In this document: piece by piece, positions 1-7,628 of the stretch | How the letters are laid out: the number at the start of each line of letters is the position of its first letter | Numbering within the stretch: position 1 is the first letter of the stretch | Assembly (NCBI GenBank): GCA_964452355.1 | Contig: CAYVKV010000004.1 | Span: 34,881 to 98,880 of the forward strand | Length of the DNA: 64,000 nt | Direction: 5' to 3' | DNA from: UBA1450 sp964452355 | GTDB lineage: Bacteria > Patescibacteriota > Microgenomatia > UBA1406 > GWC2-37-13 | The notes under the pieces: model-generated | Database searches by the model: none | The model's input: only the letters and a program-made list of their open reading frames with translations | Told to the model about the DNA's origin: nothing | Program-made: the position numbers and the translations under genes

Positions 1-346
1 ACTTTAGAGCATTAAGATTGTCATTTGTTGTCTCTAATACTATTTTATTTATCCCTTTTTCTTTCGCAGTTTTTTTGAGCGCATTAAGTAGTAGCGTACC
101 TGCTCCTTTATTTTGTTTAAAACTATTGAGGGAAATGATTTTACATTCATTATTTTCTACAATGTAAGTTAAAAGCCCAATTTTTTCACCGTTTTCTTCA
201 ATTATTATGCCTGTCAAGTCTTTTGGTCTATAAGTTGTGTCGTTCGTGATAATAAAATTAGATCCCCATTCTTTTATTATTACATTATTAATCCATTCTT
301 TATCATTTTTTGTTACCGACCGTACATTTAATTTCATGGAATTCAT
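1..346 (-). CDS. GNAT-family N-acetyltransferase, C-terminus cut by window edge
   Basis: The reading frame is open from ATG at 346 to the left edge, about 115 codons, so the C-terminal part is missing. The segment GAGTLLLNALKKTA followed by a beta strand (INKIVLETTNDN) is the acetyl-CoA pyrophosphate-binding motif A of GNAT enzymes. The preceding strand (GLLTYIVENNECKIISL) is also typical of the fold. The substrate cannot be told. A second ATG at 337 in the same frame is an alternative start. No Shine-Dalgarno is seen. The gene lies just outside the left copy of the tRNA-derived repeat. Confidence 0.75.
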   Translation of the reverse strand, partial: MNSMKLNVRSVTKNDKEWINNVIIKEWGSNFIITNDTTYRPKDLTGIIIEENGEKIGLLTYIVENNECKIISLNSFKQNKGAGTLLLNALKKTAKEKGINKIVLETTNDNLNALK

Positions 347-425
347 TTTATCAAGAAAGAAAAGAAGTTCCATCCAAAGATTATTTCCATTTTTAAGAAG
401 ATTGTTTTAGTAGCCTAAAAATGAT

Positions 426-443
426 AGTCCAGGGGGAGGGATT
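426..443. repeat. Distal direct repeat of the tRNA-Tyr 3' end (candidate att site)
   Basis: AGTCCAGGGGGAGGGATT matches 17 of 18 positions of 3231-3248, which is the 3' end of the tRNA-Tyr gene with 2 flanking bases. Both copies have the same orientation. This one has no acceptor-stem partner or anticodon arm nearby, so it is not a functional tRNA. The placement (intact tRNA at one end, copy of its 3' end at the other, feo genes between) is what integration at a tRNA 3' end leaves. No integrase is visible. Confidence 0.55.
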
Positions 444-544
444 TGCTTCGTTATTTCATTCCTCAGTCTTAGCTGCCAGTAATCCTCACTCCATATCGGA
501 GACTGGCAGTTAAGCGAACCTTTGGTTCTCATCTCTCATAAATC

Positions 545-580
545 CATAAAAAAAGATGGCATTTCAGCCATCTTTTTTTA
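545..580. terminator. Bidirectional intrinsic terminator downstream of feoA
   Basis: A 7-bp stem AGATGGC/GCCATCT with a 6-nt loop is flanked by an A-run (548-554) and a T-run (573-579), so it can work on either strand. On the minus strand it lies about 75 nt past the feoA stop. Its outer sequences (CATAAAAAAAGA before, TTTTTTATGAGTCCA after) are identical to those around the tRNA-Tyr terminator at 3194-3236, while the stem differs. Confidence 0.7.
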
Positions 581-656
581 TGAGTCCAGACTGACGAAGA
601 AAGTTAGAATCTTTTACGTACAAATTTAGTATAGTAAATAATCCTTTTAATTTTTA

Positions 657-1028
657 TCAATCAATTTTTGAAACGATTATATATTTAGCAATCTCCTTAT
701 CTAGAGCAAACTGACTCAATCCAATCTGGCACAATAAGGTTGGAAATCTTTGAATTATTTGAATAGACATACCCGGCATAATTCCCATAGACATGACAAT
801 TTTCAATTGTTCTTTTTTTGTGGTACAAATGGCAATGATTTTTCGAATATCTCCTTTCCCCAATTTATTAAGGGGAATTGATCCGGTGGAATCTGAGTCT
901 TCTTGTGGCCATTCATAGTTACAATTGGGGCATCTAATAAGCGGGCAATTTGTTGTCAGTGGACATCCGCTACATACTTGAAATGCCTGTTTTTTATTAA
1001 ATTCATATCCACATAATTGACATATCAT
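657..1028 (-). CDS. feoA: FeoA-domain protein with N-terminal Cys-rich zinc-ribbon-like module
   Basis: The protein has 123 residues. The C-terminal ~75 residues (PLNKLGKGD..., MGIMPGMSIQIIQRFP) are a FeoA SH3-like domain, the small cytosolic partner of the ferrous-iron permease FeoB. The N-terminal ~40 residues carry seven cysteines (C3, C6, C19, C22, C28, C33, C36), suggesting bound zinc or an Fe-S/iron sensor; that role is inference. The ATG overlaps the feoB stop as ATGA (1025-1028), implying translational coupling. A terminator follows at 545-580. Confidence 0.85.
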   Translation of the reverse strand: MICQLCGYEFNKKQAFQVCSGCPLTTNCPLIRCPNCNYEWPQEDSDSTGSIPLNKLGKGDIRKIIAICTTKKEQLKIVMSMGIMPGMSIQIIQRFPTLLCQIGLSQFALDKEIAKYIIVSKID

Positions 1029-2083
1029 AATTGTATGTTAGAAGCCGTCAATAACCAATTAGTGAAAAAACCTATAATAAAAGCCATAAAAATACAAAAA
1101 ATAAATATCGCTATTCCCATTTTATTACCCCGTTCTTTTACCATCATTAGGGCTTGTGCGATACAAGCAGGAAATAATGTCATCGTAATTGCGGCTACTG
1201 TTAATTGGTTTACTGTAAATTCACCAGCCCTTTGCATATCATATAGACCAGCTGCACCAAAGTCTCTTCTAAAAAAACCGAGAACGAACGCAACAGCTGT
1301 TTTTTCAGGTAACCCAAGGAATTTCATAAAATAACCCAACTTATCAATTATGACATTGAACGAACCTGTTATTTGTCCAATCCACAGGAGTACACTTGCA
1401 AAAATAAAAAGAGGAAATACTTCTTTTAAGTACCAAACTATTCGGGCATATGTTTTTATAAAAACGTCAGATAAAGTAGGAAGACGAAGTGGGGGGACTT
1501 CCATAAAAAATATTGGCGGATTACCAGGAAGAAGTTTTGCACCCAGATAGCCAACAATGAGAAAAATACTTGTCATAAAGAGAGACCATACTATTATTGC
1601 ATTTGGATAGTGAGCTAATAAAGTAAATAACACGCCAAGCTGTGCTGAGCATGGAATGGCAAGTGCAAGAAGAATTGTCGCCATAACCCTTTCCCTTTTA
1701 GTGGGAAGTGTTCTTGTAACCATCGTTGCCATAGTACTACAACCTAAACCCAAAACCATTGGAATCACGGCTCTTCCAGACAAACCAATCTTTTTAAAAA
1801 TTCTATCAATGAGCATTGCTAACCGAGGCAGATATCCTGAGTCTTCGACAATAGCAAAAACAAAGAAAAATATTCCGACTATCGGAAGAATTATAGCAAC
1901 TGCATACCTTACTCCCAGAGTGAGGATTCCATATTCACCGATAAATAAATTTTGTATGATTGGCCATGGAATAATAAATGGGATAACATGGATAAAAAAG
2001 GGATTGACATACTTTTTGAAAATAAAATTTTCAATAAAATCGACAGCTATTCCCGCACCAAACTTACCGACTATTAGATACAA
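1025..2083 (-). CDS. feoB: FeoB ferrous-iron permease domain (3' part of interrupted feoB)
   Basis: This is the membrane gate/permease half of FeoB, with segments typical of the family (EDSGYLPRLAMLIDRIF, GRAVIPMVLGLGC, TRTLPTKRERV, IPCSAQLGV). The first conventional in-frame start is TTG at 2083. However, the frame continues upstream without a shift to the TAG at 2123-2125 and then into the G domain. The 13 codons between them encode the first transmembrane helix (LILILVIYVGLYLIVGKF), so restarting at TTG would lose part of it. Joined, the product would be 670 residues, normal for FeoB. Either readthrough, a recent nonsense mutation, a sequence error or a split protein is possible. Confidence 0.85.
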   Translation of the reverse strand: MYLIVGKFGAGIAVDFIENFIFKKYVNPFFIHVIPFIIPWPIIQNLFIGEYGILTLGVRYAVAIILPIVGIFFFVFAIVEDSGYLPRLAMLIDRIFKKIGLSGRAVIPMVLGLGCSTMATMVTRTLPTKRERVMATILLALAIPCSAQLGVLFTLLAHYPNAIIVWSLFMTSIFLIVGYLGAKLLPGNPPIFFMEVPPLRLPTLSDVFIKTYARIVWYLKEVFPLFIFASVLLWIGQITGSFNVIIDKLGYFMKFLGLPEKTAVAFVLGFFRRDFGAAGLYDMQRAGEFTVNQLTVAAITMTLFPACIAQALMMVKERGNKMGIAIFIFCIFMAFIIGFFTNWLLTASNIQL

Positions 2084-2122
2084 CCCAACATATATGACCA
2101 GTATTAAAATGAGCGTTCCTGA

Positions 2123-2125
2123 CTA
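2123..2125 (-). other. In-frame UAG codon dividing feoB
   Basis: TAG stands between ...MIHP and SGTLILIL... with no frame change (2125 and 2083 differ by 42 bases). One base change from TGG or TTG would explain it, and Trp or Leu is common at this place in the family. Confidence 0.85.
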
Positions 2126-3037
2126 TGGATGGATCATATATTGATTTAGCCTATCTGAGAATGTCAATTTCTTAGATTTTTTCAAAGTAAGTATTGATGA
2201 TGATATTTCAGAAGCTTTTCTTTGCCTCATTAATGCAATCTCATACATAAATGAATTTGTCTTATTCTTGTTATCTTCGCTCACATTTATCTTTGATAGA
2301 ACATCTTGAAATATTCCAGGAATATTTATTTCTGACAATTCGTTTTGCAAATATAAGAGTATTTCTATTCTTGATAGCGACTTTTTGTTTTGTGTAAGCG
2401 CATTATCGATCTCTCCAATCTTTTGTTCTATTTGTGCGCTGTATGTCACGGGGGTTAAACTATATTCTGGTTGAGAATAATTTTGGATTGCTTCTTTTAG
2501 CTTATCTGTTCCAATACCTTTAGTTGCTGTCATTGGTATCACTGGTATTTTTAGTTTTTTCTCAAGTTCAAGAATGCTTATCTCAATATTATGAGTTTCA
2601 AGTTCATCAATTAAGTTGAGTACTAAAATTACAGGGAGATGTGCTTCCATTAATTGGAGCGTAAGAGAAAGCATCCGTTCGACATTTTTTGCATCGATAA
2701 CATGTATTACTATGTCTGCAACACGTGATAGAATAATTTTTTTAGCAATTTTTTCTTCTTCTGATAACGAAAGCAAGGAGTACATTCCTGGAGTATCGAC
2801 AACCTCATATGTCCTTCCTGCAAAATGAGTGATTGCTTTCGATATCCCAACGGTAGTCCCAGGATAGTTTGAAACAGTCGCGTAACTATTCGTTAATGAA
2901 TTAAATAGTGCGCTCTTTCCCACATTAGGAAAACCAACAAGAATAATTTTTTTATACTCTTTCGGTAAACAGACATTTTCATCATGACAACAGTCTTTTG
3001 TAGAAATAATATTCTTCATTCTCTCGATAATTTTCAT
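2123..3037 (-). CDS. feoB: FeoB cytosolic G domain (5' part of interrupted feoB)
   Basis: The 304-residue frame is the GTPase half of FeoB. It shows G1 GFPNVGKS (35-42), the switch region YPGTTVG, G3 DTPG (81-84), G4 NLID, and a G5-like TATKG, followed by the helical GDI-type region. An N-terminal CCH...C cluster (residues 16-23) precedes it. The frame ends in TAG right after IHP, the point where FeoB proteins normally run on (HP-x-x-G) into the first membrane helix. The downstream permease half is in the same frame. Start ATG 3037 has no Shine-Dalgarno; a TAAAAT lies 10 nt upstream. Confidence 0.85.
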   Translation of the reverse strand: MKIIERMKNIISTKDCCHDENVCLPKEYKKIILVGFPNVGKSALFNSLTNSYATVSNYPGTTVGISKAITHFAGRTYEVVDTPGMYSLLSLSEEEKIAKKIILSRVADIVIHVIDAKNVERMLSLTLQLMEAHLPVILVLNLIDELETHNIEISILELEKKLKIPVIPMTATKGIGTDKLKEAIQNYSQPEYSLTPVTYSAQIEQKIGEIDNALTQNKKSLSRIEILLYLQNELSEINIPGIFQDVLSKINVSEDNKNKTNSFMYEIALMRQRKASEISSSILTLKKSKKLTFSDRLNQYMIHP

Positions 3038-3193
3038 AGGATTTCTAATTTTACCAAAATGGAGCTGACTGAATCAGAAAGCTATAACACAATACTACTA
3101 TATTAGTTTAGATTGTTCTATTAATATAAATATATTGTCCAAAGAGAGGTATTCCCATTCAACTCGGTTCGCTCGCTCAGGGCTATCCACATT

Positions 3194-3230
3194 CATAAAA
3201 AAAGACGCCTATTTGGCGTCCTTTTTTATG
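3194..3230 (-). terminator. Intrinsic terminator of tRNA-Tyr
   Basis: On the minus strand, downstream of the tRNA, GACGCC/GGCGTC (3204-3209 with 3215-3220) forms a 6-bp stem with a 5-nt loop. It is followed by a run of seven T (complement of 3197-3203). A T-run on the other side makes it potentially bidirectional. It is a near-copy of the 545-580 cassette apart from the stem. Confidence 0.75.
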
Positions 3231-3248
3231 AGTCCAAGGGGAGGGATT
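3231..3248. repeat. Proximal repeat copy, at the 3' end of tRNA-Tyr
   Basis: AGTCCAAGGGGAGGGATT covers the acceptor 3' strand, part of the T stem and two flanking bases of tRNA-Tyr. It matches 426-443 at 17 of 18 positions, in the same orientation, 2.8 kb away. Confidence 0.6.
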
Positions 3249-3315
3249 CGAACCCCCGTAGGGTTGCCCCGTTAGATTTACAGTCTAATGCGATTGGCCA
3301 CTCCGCCACCCTTGG
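3233..3315 (-). tRNA. tRNA-Tyr (GUA anticodon), class II with long variable arm
   Basis: The 83-nt gene folds as a cloverleaf. The acceptor stem is CCAAGGG/CCCTTGG with discriminator A. The anticodon stem TTAGA/TCTAA encloses loop CTGTAAA with anticodon GTA. The variable arm is long, and the T arm is GGGGG-TTCGAAT-CCCTC (one G-U pair). CCA is not encoded, so the tRNA nucleotidyltransferase at 16538-17890 would add it. An intrinsic terminator follows. Confidence 0.95.
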
Positions 3316-3411
3316 TTTAGATTATTCCTGAAAGTACATTATACCATTCACTCAAGGCGATTCAATTCTTGACTTCCTTCACTGGTACACGTTTTCTGCT
3401 ATCATAACTGT

Positions 3412-4482
3412 ATGACGCTTACAGAAGTAAATTATTATACGCGACGATTTTCACCGGTTGCTTTGATTGTGTTTTTGGTCGGGCTCATTCTTTTTTTTGG
3501 AGTAAAACTTTTATTTACTTACATGAGCAGTCAAAAGATGACGACGACCACAACATCTGCGTTGGTATCTTATGATCCGGTTTTTGATAAAATTAAACCT
3601 CCGATGACTGGAAATATCAAGAAATCGGACAAATATACATTTGTTATGGACACGCTTGATGGGACGCCAAATTTTGAAGAAGCAACATCGGCTGCGGAAG
3701 TTTATTTTTTGCCACAAAAAACTGCATCGTTTGGATTTCTTTCAAAAATTTATTCGATGGCAAAAGCTGCAGGGTTTGACACCGATATTACGCAGCATAG
3801 ATTGGATGACAAACAAGCAATTTTTGATGATGGAAAGAATAAACTTGCTATAGATATCAAAACATTCAACTATGTCTATTCGTACACTATCACGCGTGAT
3901 GACAATGTGACGCCTCCAACGCTACCCGTTGCAGAAACAACATTGTTCAATGAAGCTTCAACTTACATATCTGCAATGAAAAGATATCCAGAAGAGCTTG
4001 CTCGAGGGGAACGAAATATTAAATATATGCGCTTGAACCCAGAAACAAGTGAGATTATTCCTTTAAAATCAGCGGAAAGTGCAAACATTGCTGAAGTCGA
4101 TTTTTTCCTCCCTAATAGAAATGGCCTTCCGGTGGTTTCTTCCTCATATTACAATAGCCAGCACTACGTCATGTTTTTGATCGGAGAAAATAATACAAAA
4201 GTGATTAAAGCTCAGGTTCAATACTTTGATCGATCTGAAGATCAAGTTGGCTTGTATCCTCTTCGATCTGCTGAAGCAGCATGGGAGGACTTGAAAAAGG
4301 GACAGGGGATTGTTGTTTCTTCAGAATCTGAAGCAGGGGAAATTAAAATCCAAAAAGTCTTTTTGGCATATTATGATCCTGCAGTCTACCAAGAATATGT
4401 TCAGCCGGTATATGTTTTTTTAGGAAATAATGAGTTTGTAGCATATGTTTCGGCGGTACGCGATGATTATCTTATTCAGTAG
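3412..4482 (+). CDS. Membrane-anchored extracytoplasmic protein of unknown function
   Basis: The protein has 356 residues. A single hydrophobic helix (about residues 15-36) after a basic N-terminus suggests a membrane anchor with the rest outside. The body seems to hold two alpha/beta repeats. The last ~110 residues (YPLRSAEAAWEDLKKGQG..., IQKVFLAYYDP...YVQPVYVFLGNN) have a strand pattern reminiscent of YycH/YycI or PepSY-like domains, but I cannot assign a family. TATCAT lies 6 nt before the ATG, so the mRNA may be leaderless. It converges on dacA. Confidence 0.7.
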   Translation: MTLTEVNYYTRRFSPVALIVFLVGLILFFGVKLLFTYMSSQKMTTTTTSALVSYDPVFDKIKPPMTGNIKKSDKYTFVMDTLDGTPNFEEATSAAEVYFLPQKTASFGFLSKIYSMAKAAGFDTDITQHRLDDKQAIFDDGKNKLAIDIKTFNYVYSYTITRDDNVTPPTLPVAETTLFNEASTYISAMKRYPEELARGERNIKYMRLNPETSEIIPLKSAESANIAEVDFFLPNRNGLPVVSSSYYNSQHYVMFLIGENNTKVIKAQVQYFDRSEDQVGLYPLRSAEAAWEDLKKGQGIVVSSESEAGEIKIQKVFLAYYDPAVYQEYVQPVYVFLGNNEFVAYVSAVRDDYLIQ

Positions 4483-4498
4483 TTGATTATCTACGAAA

Positions 4499-5413
4499 TC
4501 AAGACACATCAATGCTGAGGTATTTTACTTGTTCCTTAATCCAATTTACCAGTGTTGTGGTATCAACAAATCGATCTTCACTATTCATAACAACGATCAA
4601 ATAATCATGTTCTCCATGTCGGTAAAAGCTCACCAGATTTTCACCAGCATTTTCGGTAAACCCTGTTTTTAAGCCGCCAAGCCCTTGAATTTCTCCCAGT
4701 AATTTATTGACGTTAGTCAACTTATGAAAGATAGAATAATGAGTATCTGAAATAATAATTTCCTTAGTGCCAACCATTTTGCGAAGATACGGATTTTCAA
4801 TAAGAGCACGACCAGCAAGTGCAAGGTCAAACGGTGTCGATTTTTGCCGGTAATTATCAAGTCCCGCCGGATTGGTGAAATATGAATTTTTCATGCCAAG
4901 TTTTTGAGCTTTAATATTCATAAGTTCGACAAAGGCCTCGTATCCGTAGAAATTTGCAAGAGCATACGCTGCATCATTTCCGGAATGAACAAGCGTTCCA
5001 TAGAGGAGATTTTCCGCAGTGATTTGCTCACCGTCTATGAGATCCATTTTTTGTCCCTCGACTGCAACATTTGATATGGTAATGACATCATCTGGTTTGT
5101 AAACATCTGCCGCAACAAGGGCGGTAATAATCTTGGTTGTTGATGCAGGGAAAAAATGTTTATCCGGATTTTTTTCGAATACGGGAGTGAATGAACTCAG
5201 ATCAACAATGTATGCGCCCTGTGCAGTTACAAATGGTGGGATCACATCAGCATTTACATAAGGAATGGGATGAATCGTAATTGAGGGGGTTACATGCTCC
5301 TGGAAAAACAGCTCTCGATTAAATGCGATGATTTGGAAATAAGGATTTTGACCAGGGGAAAATAGAAAAAAGAAAGTTGTAATGATAAAGAAAAAGTAGA
5401 ATCGAAATGGCAT
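4499..5413 (-). CDS. dacA: D-alanyl-D-alanine carboxypeptidase (peptidase S11 family)
   Basis: This 304-residue penicillin-binding protein trims the terminal D-Ala from peptidoglycan stem peptides. The three active-site motifs are present: S91-T-T-K94 (SxxK), S144-G-N146, and K249-T-G251. Residues 4-19 form a signal peptide or anchor. The usual C-terminal beta domain of DacA appears to be absent, so it is a compact form. TATAAT (5420-5425) is 6 nt upstream of the ATG, suggesting its own promoter and a leaderless transcript. Confidence 0.9.
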   Translation of the reverse strand: MPFRFYFFFIITTFFFLFSPGQNPYFQIIAFNRELFFQEHVTPSITIHPIPYVNADVIPPFVTAQGAYIVDLSSFTPVFEKNPDKHFFPASTTKIITALVAADVYKPDDVITISNVAVEGQKMDLIDGEQITAENLLYGTLVHSGNDAAYALANFYGYEAFVELMNIKAQKLGMKNSYFTNPAGLDNYRQKSTPFDLALAGRALIENPYLRKMVGTKEIIISDTHYSIFHKLTNVNKLLGEIQGLGGLKTGFTENAGENLVSFYRHGEHDYLIVVMNSEDRFVDTTTLVNWIKEQVKYLSIDVS

Positions 5414-5450
5414 GCCTTTATTATAATCTTAAATCAAAGCGGAGTGCAGC

Positions 5451-6845
5451 CTATTTCTCAGTTACTGAAATCCCCAGTTCTGCAAGTTGCCCGTCAGTTG
5501 CAGGAGATGGAGCGCTCATAATAGAAATTTTTCCACCAGATGTTGCAGGAAACGGTATGATTTCACGAAGCGAAGGTTCTCCTAAAATTGCCATTAAGAG
5601 TCGATCTATTCCCGGTGCAATGCCACCATGAGGTGGTACACCATAGGTAAATGCCTCAAGCATATGGCTAAACTGTTCCTTTTGTTTTTCTGAAAATCCG
5701 ATGAGTTCAAATATCTTTTTTTGAATAGCTGGATCATGAATTCTGATACTACCACCGCCGACTTCATAACCATTTAATACCAAATCGTGTTGTTGTCCCC
5801 GAACTTTTCCCGGGTCTGTCTCAAGAAGTTTGATGTCATCGGGATGAGGGGCGGTAAACATATGATGTGACGGAGCAAATTTTGATTTTCCTGAGCCATG
5901 GAAATAGTCTTCTTCTGATTGTTCGGTAAACAGTGGAAAATCAATGGTCCACGCAAATGCAAGTTCGTTTACATCTTTTTTATCTTTTCTGAGGTCTGGT
6001 TTATCAGTTCCATATTTTTTCATTGCATCTGCATGATTCAATCGTGGCCAGGGAGTTTGTGATATTTTTTTGTCCGGAAAAAGTTCAGCAACCATTTTTG
6101 TAAAAAGTTCCTCCGTAAGTTGCATGATATCTTTTTGCGTTACAAAGGACATCTCAAGGTCAAGTTGCGTAAATTCTCCATAGGCTCGATCTGCTCGTGG
6201 ATCTTCGTCGCGAAAACATCGTGCAATCTGAAAATATCGTTCAATTCCTGCAACCATTAATAATTGTTTATATTGTTGAGGCGATTGTGGCAATGCGTAA
6301 AACGATCCTTTTTGCAACCGCGACGGTACGAGAAAATCACGAGCCCCCTCAGGAGTAGCTTTTGTGAGGATAGGAGTATCTACTTCAATAAAATCATGAT
6401 TCATCAAAAATGAGCGGATAAAATGCACAGATTGAGAACGAAGTTTCATATTCCGAGCCATTCGTTTTCTGCGGAGATCAAGATATCGATACTTAAGTCG
6501 TACTTCCTCATCAATTTCATACCCATCAGAGTCGATCGGCATGGGGAGGGCACTTGCAGCACTCAGTACTTCAAATTCTTGAGCTTCAATTTCGATTTCA
6601 CCGGTTGGGATTTTGGGATTAATGAGTTTTTCCGGTCGTTTTTTAACGATTCCTTTGATTAAAACGACCGATTCAGGGGTGAGAGATTTCATTCGTTCAT
6701 CTCCAATAACTTGAACAATACCTGTTCGATCTCGGATATCAAGAAATACTATTTTACGATGATCACGTTTGGTTTCAACCCATCCGTAGAGTTCGATTGG
6801 TTTTCCAATATGTAGGGGAGTATCGATGACTGAAAGCGTCTTCAT
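5451..6845 (-). CDS. aspS: Aspartyl-tRNA synthetase lacking the GAD insertion
   Basis: A class II synthetase: N-terminal OB anticodon-binding domain (about 1-100; ELYGWVETKRDHRKIVFLDIRDRTG), motif 2 (FRDEDPRADR.YGEFTQLDLE) and motif 3 (GGIAPGIDRLLM). At 464 residues it is much shorter than the ~590 of bacterial AspRS. The GAD domain is missing, since YGTDKPDLR is followed after about 20 residues by WTIDFPLF. The start at 6845 is preferred over an in-frame extension to 6983, because homologous sequence begins there and TATAAT (6853-6858) sits 7 nt before it. Whether it also charges tRNA-Asn cannot be told. Confidence 0.92.
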   Translation of the reverse strand: MKTLSVIDTPLHIGKPIELYGWVETKRDHRKIVFLDIRDRTGIVQVIGDERMKSLTPESVVLIKGIVKKRPEKLINPKIPTGEIEIEAQEFEVLSAASALPMPIDSDGYEIDEEVRLKYRYLDLRRKRMARNMKLRSQSVHFIRSFLMNHDFIEVDTPILTKATPEGARDFLVPSRLQKGSFYALPQSPQQYKQLLMVAGIERYFQIARCFRDEDPRADRAYGEFTQLDLEMSFVTQKDIMQLTEELFTKMVAELFPDKKISQTPWPRLNHADAMKKYGTDKPDLRKDKKDVNELAFAWTIDFPLFTEQSEEDYFHGSGKSKFAPSHHMFTAPHPDDIKLLETDPGKVRGQQHDLVLNGYEVGGGSIRIHDPAIQKKIFELIGFSEKQKEQFSHMLEAFTYGVPPHGGIAPGIDRLLMAILGEPSLREIIPFPATSGGKISIMSAPSPATDGQLAELGISVTEK

Positions 6846-6861
6846 ATGAGAGATTATACCA

Positions 6862-7530
6862 TCATTCTTTTTTGTTTTCGTCAGATGGGTTTGTATTTTG
6901 ATCGGTTGAATCATCTGAAGTTGCACCATCACCTTCAGCTTCGCCAGTGATTTCCGGCTCTTCAGATACTGTTTCTGGGACAAGCTCTTCTTCTTTATGT
7001 TCGGTCACGGATACGATAATTCGTTCTTCTTCCTCTTTTATTTCATAAGTAGTAGATTTAGGTAAGTCAGATATTCTGATGACATCGCCGATCTCACCCA
7101 TATTTGAAATATCAACAACGATATCATTTGGAATGTTTGAAGGAAGTGCTTCAATGGTGACCTCGGTCATTTGAGTCAAAAGAATCCCATGTTTCTTTTC
7201 AACAGCCTCTGATATTCCTGAAATAACAAGTGGTACCTGTGTTTCAACTTTTTTCTTAAGATCAATCTTTTTAAGATCGACATGCAGAACGCTTTGATTG
7301 GTTGGATGAATTTGAATTTCACTAAACAACGTTGGAATTTCCTTTTCGTCAATTTTCACATAAACTACATTCGTTTCACCTGCAGCTCTGAATATGTCAA
7401 TAAATTCTTTTTTATCAAGTGAGATTGTCTGAGAAGTAAAATCTTTTCCATAAATATTTGCCGGAATAACTCCTTTGCTTCTGAGAGAACGGTTTCCTTT
7501 TCCTTTAATTTCTCGAAGAGTTGCGTTCAT
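6862..7530 (-). CDS. rplY: 50S ribosomal protein L25 (CTC form)
   Basis: The 222-residue protein binds 5S rRNA. The N-terminal L25 domain (LREIKGKGNRSLRSKGVIPANIYG) is followed by the C-terminal TL5/CTC beta domain (VDLKKIDLKKKVETQVPLV..., GDVIRISDLP). The last ~45 residues are a strongly acidic tail that is probably disordered. ATG at 7530 matches the usual start of the family; an ATG at 7563 would add 11 residues. The aspS promoter lies immediately after its stop codon, so the two genes probably form partly independent units. Confidence 0.9.
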   Translation of the reverse strand: MNATLREIKGKGNRSLRSKGVIPANIYGKDFTSQTISLDKKEFIDIFRAAGETNVVYVKIDEKEIPTLFSEIQIHPTNQSVLHVDLKKIDLKKKVETQVPLVISGISEAVEKKHGILLTQMTEVTIEALPSNIPNDIVVDISNMGEIGDVIRISDLPKSTTYEIKEEEERIIVSVTEHKEEELVPETVSEEPEITGEAEGDGATSDDSTDQNTNPSDENKKE

Positions 7531-7628
7531 TATGATTTTTTCTTTTGTTTCTTTCTGTACCATGGATGTATTCGGTAATAATTAAAAAATGTATCTCACC
7601 TAAATTCAATTTTTTTAGACCAACAAAC

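Larger units (their letters stand above)
347..656. other. Gene-free stretch with tRNA-like repeat, hairpins and a terminator
   Basis: No convincing ORF lies here. In order it holds an 18-nt copy of the tRNA-Tyr 3' end (426-443), a 13-bp inverted repeat with one G-U pair and a 21-nt loop (468-480 with 502-514), a small GAACC-TTT-GGTTC hairpin (516-528), and a bidirectional intrinsic terminator (545-580). The rest, up to the feoA stop at 657, is AT-rich and shows nothing more. The row of hairpins ending in a terminator could be a small RNA or the debris of an integration site. Confidence 0.6.

Noticed and set aside
426..520. A second, degenerate tRNA gene at the left repeat
   Set aside because: Only the 3' acceptor/T-stem part matches; no 5' acceptor partner, D arm or anticodon arm could be found upstream on the minus strand.
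2123..2125. Alternative genetic code (UAG or UGA as sense) to explain feoB
   Set aside because: UAG, UGA and UAA all end other genes at plausible places in this window, so a global reassignment does not fit.
1656..2144. Plus-strand ORF of 162 codons over feoB
   Set aside because: It is the reverse shadow of the conserved FeoB frame; its sequence is low-complexity and has no start signal.
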